A stretch of 7,596 bases of DNA, from the NCBI GenBank assembly GCA_002335385.1, contig DCVK01000025.1, positions 1 through 7,596 on the forward strand, given 5' to 3'. Shown here in pieces: positions 5,988-7,596 of the stretch (its first letter is position 1; the number at the start of each line of letters is the position of its first letter). A program made the position numbers and the translations under genes. The DNA is from Candidatus Aminicenantes bacterium UBA2190. GTDB taxonomy: Bacteria; Acidobacteriota; Aminicenantia; UBA2199. The notes below the pieces were generated by a model. The model saw only the letters and a program-made list of their open reading frames with translations. It searched no databases and was not told where the DNA came from.

Positions 5988-7596
5988 ATGGAAGAATTAT
6001 TGAGCAATCCTCTGGTAAAACTGGCCATCATCGTGGCCATCATGCTCCTGATCCTGAAGATCGTTTACCAGATCCTCAAAACCGCCAAGATATCCGCCTT
6101 CCAGAACCGCTCTTTCTTCGAGGCATTCTTCTATCTGCTGGCCAAAAAGGCCTACCTGGAGCGGGATGCCAAGCGTCTGCGCAAGCAGAACCAGTTCCTC
6201 AAGTCGGGAAAAGTCTACGAGGAAATCGGCGAGTTCAAGAAAGCCCTGCAGGTCTACGAGGAAGGCCTGGAGTTCGACATCATGGGCGAGCTGCTGGAGA
6301 AGCTGGGCAAGGAAAGCGAGGCCATCGAGACCTACAAAAAGAGCGGCAACAGCGACAACCTGGTCAAGCTGCTGCTCAAGCGCAAGAACATCGAGGCCGC
6401 CGGCACCGTTCTCGAGAACAACAGCCGCTTCCAGGAAGCCGCCGAGCTGTACTACAATTACGAACGCTACGACAAAGCGGCCCAGATCTACGAAAAGAAG
6501 GGATTCTACAAGAAAGCGGCCTATATTTATGAAAAAGGCGGCAACCTCAAAAAAGCCGCCGCCAATTTCGAGAAGTGGTTCGTCACCAGCTTCGACACGG
6601 CCATCGGCTACCAGGTCTCCAAGCAGCTGGAGCAGGAGCTGCTCAAGGCCGTGGACCTGTACACCCAGCTGAACGAATCCGAAAAGGCCTACGACCTGCT
6701 GATCAAGTACGGCAAATTCGAGAAAGCCGCCGAAGTGGCGATCAAGATGAACCGCATCTCCGACGCCGCCAAGAACTTCGAGCGTGCCCAGCTGCCCCTC
6801 AGGGCGGCCGAGATGTACGAACAATTAGGCCAGCCCAAGATCGCCTACCTGCTGCGCGGCGAGAGCGCGTTCGCCAAGGGCAACACCCTGGAGGCGGCCG
6901 ATTGGTTCCTCAAGGGCGAGGACTACACGCGCGCCGCCGAGCTCTTCGAATGGGACAAGAAGTTCACCAAGGCCGCCCACTGCTACTTCATGAACCAGAA
7001 CTTCCTGGGCGCGGCCGAGAACTACCTCAAGGACAACAACGAGGAAGAGGCGGCCAAGATGTTCGAAATGGGCCGGGAATGGAAGATGGCGGCCAACATC
7101 TCGCTGAAGTACGGGAAGTTCCAGAAGGCCGGCGAGCTGTACGAGAACGCCCAGGAATACTTCAAGGCCGGTTCCTCGTTCATCAAGGTGGACGACGACC
7201 GCCGCGCCCTGGCCAACTTCCAGCTGGTGCCGGTCGACTCGCCGGACTTCAACGCCGCCATCACCCACATGGCCAACATCTTCCTCAAGAACCGCAAGCC
7301 GCAGCTGGTCATCGAGAAGATCGAGAAACTGCTCGGCGACAACCCGATCGACAAGTCCAATATCGAGTGGTTCTACGTCCTGGGGCAGGCCTACGAGAAC
7401 GCCGGCAACTTCAGGAAGGCCTTCGAGATCTACCAGATGATCCTGACCGAGGATTACTCCTTCAAGGACGTGCACCAGAAGATCAAGGACGTGGAGACCC
7501 TGATCCAGAAATACAAGGAGATGGAGCTGATCAGCGAGGACTCCAGCGAGCGCTACCGTATCGTCGAGAAGATCGGCGAGGGCGGCATGGGCGTGG
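5988..7596 (+). CDS. Membrane-anchored helical-repeat (TPR-like) Ser/Thr protein kinase, 3' truncated
   Basis: This frame is open for 536 codons to the window end. Residues 9-30 form a short hydrophobic anchor (core 12-23); basic residues after it suggest the rest is cytoplasmic. Residues ~70-410 are an alpha-solenoid whose helices repeat every 13 residues, each opening with Ala-Ala and usually carrying aromatics at positions 5 and 11. A canonical TPR follows at about 459-486, then a charged linker. At 523 the sequence becomes YRIVEKIGEGGMGV, the first strand and glycine-rich loop (G530, G532, G535) of a PknB-type Ser/Thr kinase; the catalytic part lies beyond the window. This order (anchor, scaffold, kinase last) reverses the PknB layout. 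The ATG at 5988 has no Shine-Dalgarno sequence; a TTG at 6000, 5 nt after GGAAG (5990-5994), is an alternative start that keeps the anchor. It is divergent from the Clp-like gene and likely co-regulated. Confidence 0.88.
   Translation, partial: MEELLSNPLVKLAIIVAIMLLILKIVYQILKTAKISAFQNRSFFEAFFYLLAKKAYLERDAKRLRKQNQFLKSGKVYEEIGEFKKALQVYEEGLEFDIMGELLEKLGKESEAIETYKKSGNSDNLVKLLLKRKNIEAAGTVLENNSRFQEAAELYYNYERYDKAAQIYEKKGFYKKAAYIYEKGGNLKKAAANFEKWFVTSFDTAIGYQVSKQLEQELLKAVDLYTQLNESEKAYDLLIKYGKFEKAAEVAIKMNRISDAAKNFERAQLPLRAAEMYEQLGQPKIAYLLRGESAFAKGNTLEAADWFLKGEDYTRAAELFEWDKKFTKAAHCYFMNQNFLGAAENYLKDNNEEEAAKMFEMGREWKMAANISLKYGKFQKAGELYENAQEYFKAGSSFIKVDDDRRALANFQLVPVDSPDFNAAITHMANIFLKNRKPQLVIEKIEKLLGDNPIDKSNIEWFYVLGQAYENAGNFRKAFEIYQMILTEDYSFKDVHQKIKDVETLIQKYKEMELISEDSSERYRIVEKIGEGGMGV
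6438..6593 (+). repeat. Four coding repeats of 39 nt (13-residue helices), block 1
   Basis: Units begin with Ala-Ala at residues 151, 164, 177 and 190 of the kinase protein, for example AAQIYEKKGFYKK and AAYIYEKGGNLKK. The period is exact. Conservation is clear at protein level but loose in DNA, pointing to old duplications kept by structure. Confidence 0.75.
6726..6881 (+). repeat. Four coding repeats of 39 nt, block 2
   Basis: Units start at residues 247, 260, 273 and 286. The fourth is degenerate, with a single Ala in the IAYLL stretch. The register breaks by four residues before block 3. Confidence 0.65.
6894..7205 (+). repeat. Eight consecutive coding repeats of 39 nt, block 3
   Basis: Ala-Ala, or Ala-Gly in the last two, falls at residues 303, 316, 329, 342, 355, 368, 381 and 394 with no slip in register. 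Position 5 is aromatic in seven of eight units and position 11 in six of eight. Examples are AADWFLKGEDYTR, AAELFEWDKKFTK and AGELYENAQEYFK. Confidence 0.8.

Noticed and set aside
5963..6532. Plus-strand open frame beginning at an ATG at 5963, and a 275-codon minus-strand frame at 5997-6824
   Set aside because: Both overlap the kinase gene. The frame from 5988 shows the anchor, the 13-residue repeats and the kinase start without a stop, and the 5963 ATG lies inside the promoter.
1..7596. tRNA, rRNA, CRISPR array, insertion sequence or phage attachment site
   Set aside because: I found no spaced direct DNA repeats, transposase motifs, terminal inverted repeats or tRNA-like folds. The only regular repeat is protein-level and lies inside the kinase gene.

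Overview
This is a GC-rich bacterial window with tightly packed genes. The only clearly AT-richer patches are promoter regions. A sigma-54 activator, a PilZ (c-di-GMP) protein and a Ser/Thr kinase attached to a long alpha-helical solenoid together suggest a Gram-negative lineage with elaborate signalling, such as Acidobacteriota, Aminicenantes-like bacteria, Myxococcota or Desulfobacterota. That placement is inference; there is no rRNA or marker gene to fix it.

Layout. Positions 1-793 (+) carry the C-terminal part of a sigma-54 enhancer-binding activator, cut by the window start. Its stop codon overlaps the start of a DppB/OppB-type ABC permease (790-1719), which overlaps a DppC/OppC-type permease (1703-2581). 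The three look translationally coupled. A near-consensus sigma-70 promoter (2514-2542) inside the end of the second permease gene drives a small PilZ-domain gene (2584-2874). That gene converges, with an 18-nt gap, on a large minus-strand gene (2893-5877).

The large gene encodes a 994-residue two-ring Clp/Hsp100 AAA+ protein. Its N-terminal ~400 residues are unlike the usual Clp N domain: an unrecognised helical and alpha/beta part followed by TPR. The first ATPase ring has an inverted Walker B (Glu-Asp for Asp-Glu) and has lost both arginine-finger positions. The second ring looks fully intact. A 110-nt divergent promoter region separates it from a plus-strand gene (5988 to window end). That gene encodes a short membrane anchor, a solenoid with an exact 13-residue period, one canonical TPR, and the start of a Ser/Thr protein kinase domain cut off just after its glycine loop. 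The two -35 boxes are 7 bp apart and a perfect 13-bp palindrome lies across them.

How the parts may work together. The activator and permeases form a transport operon whose solute-binding protein and ATPases are not in view. The divergent unfoldase and TPR-kinase are the most interesting part: shared regulatory DNA, helical-repeat scaffolds in both, and a kinase next to a protein-remodelling ATPase suggest a membrane-tethered, phosphorylation-controlled unfoldase module. This is a hypothesis from layout and domain content, not a demonstrated system.
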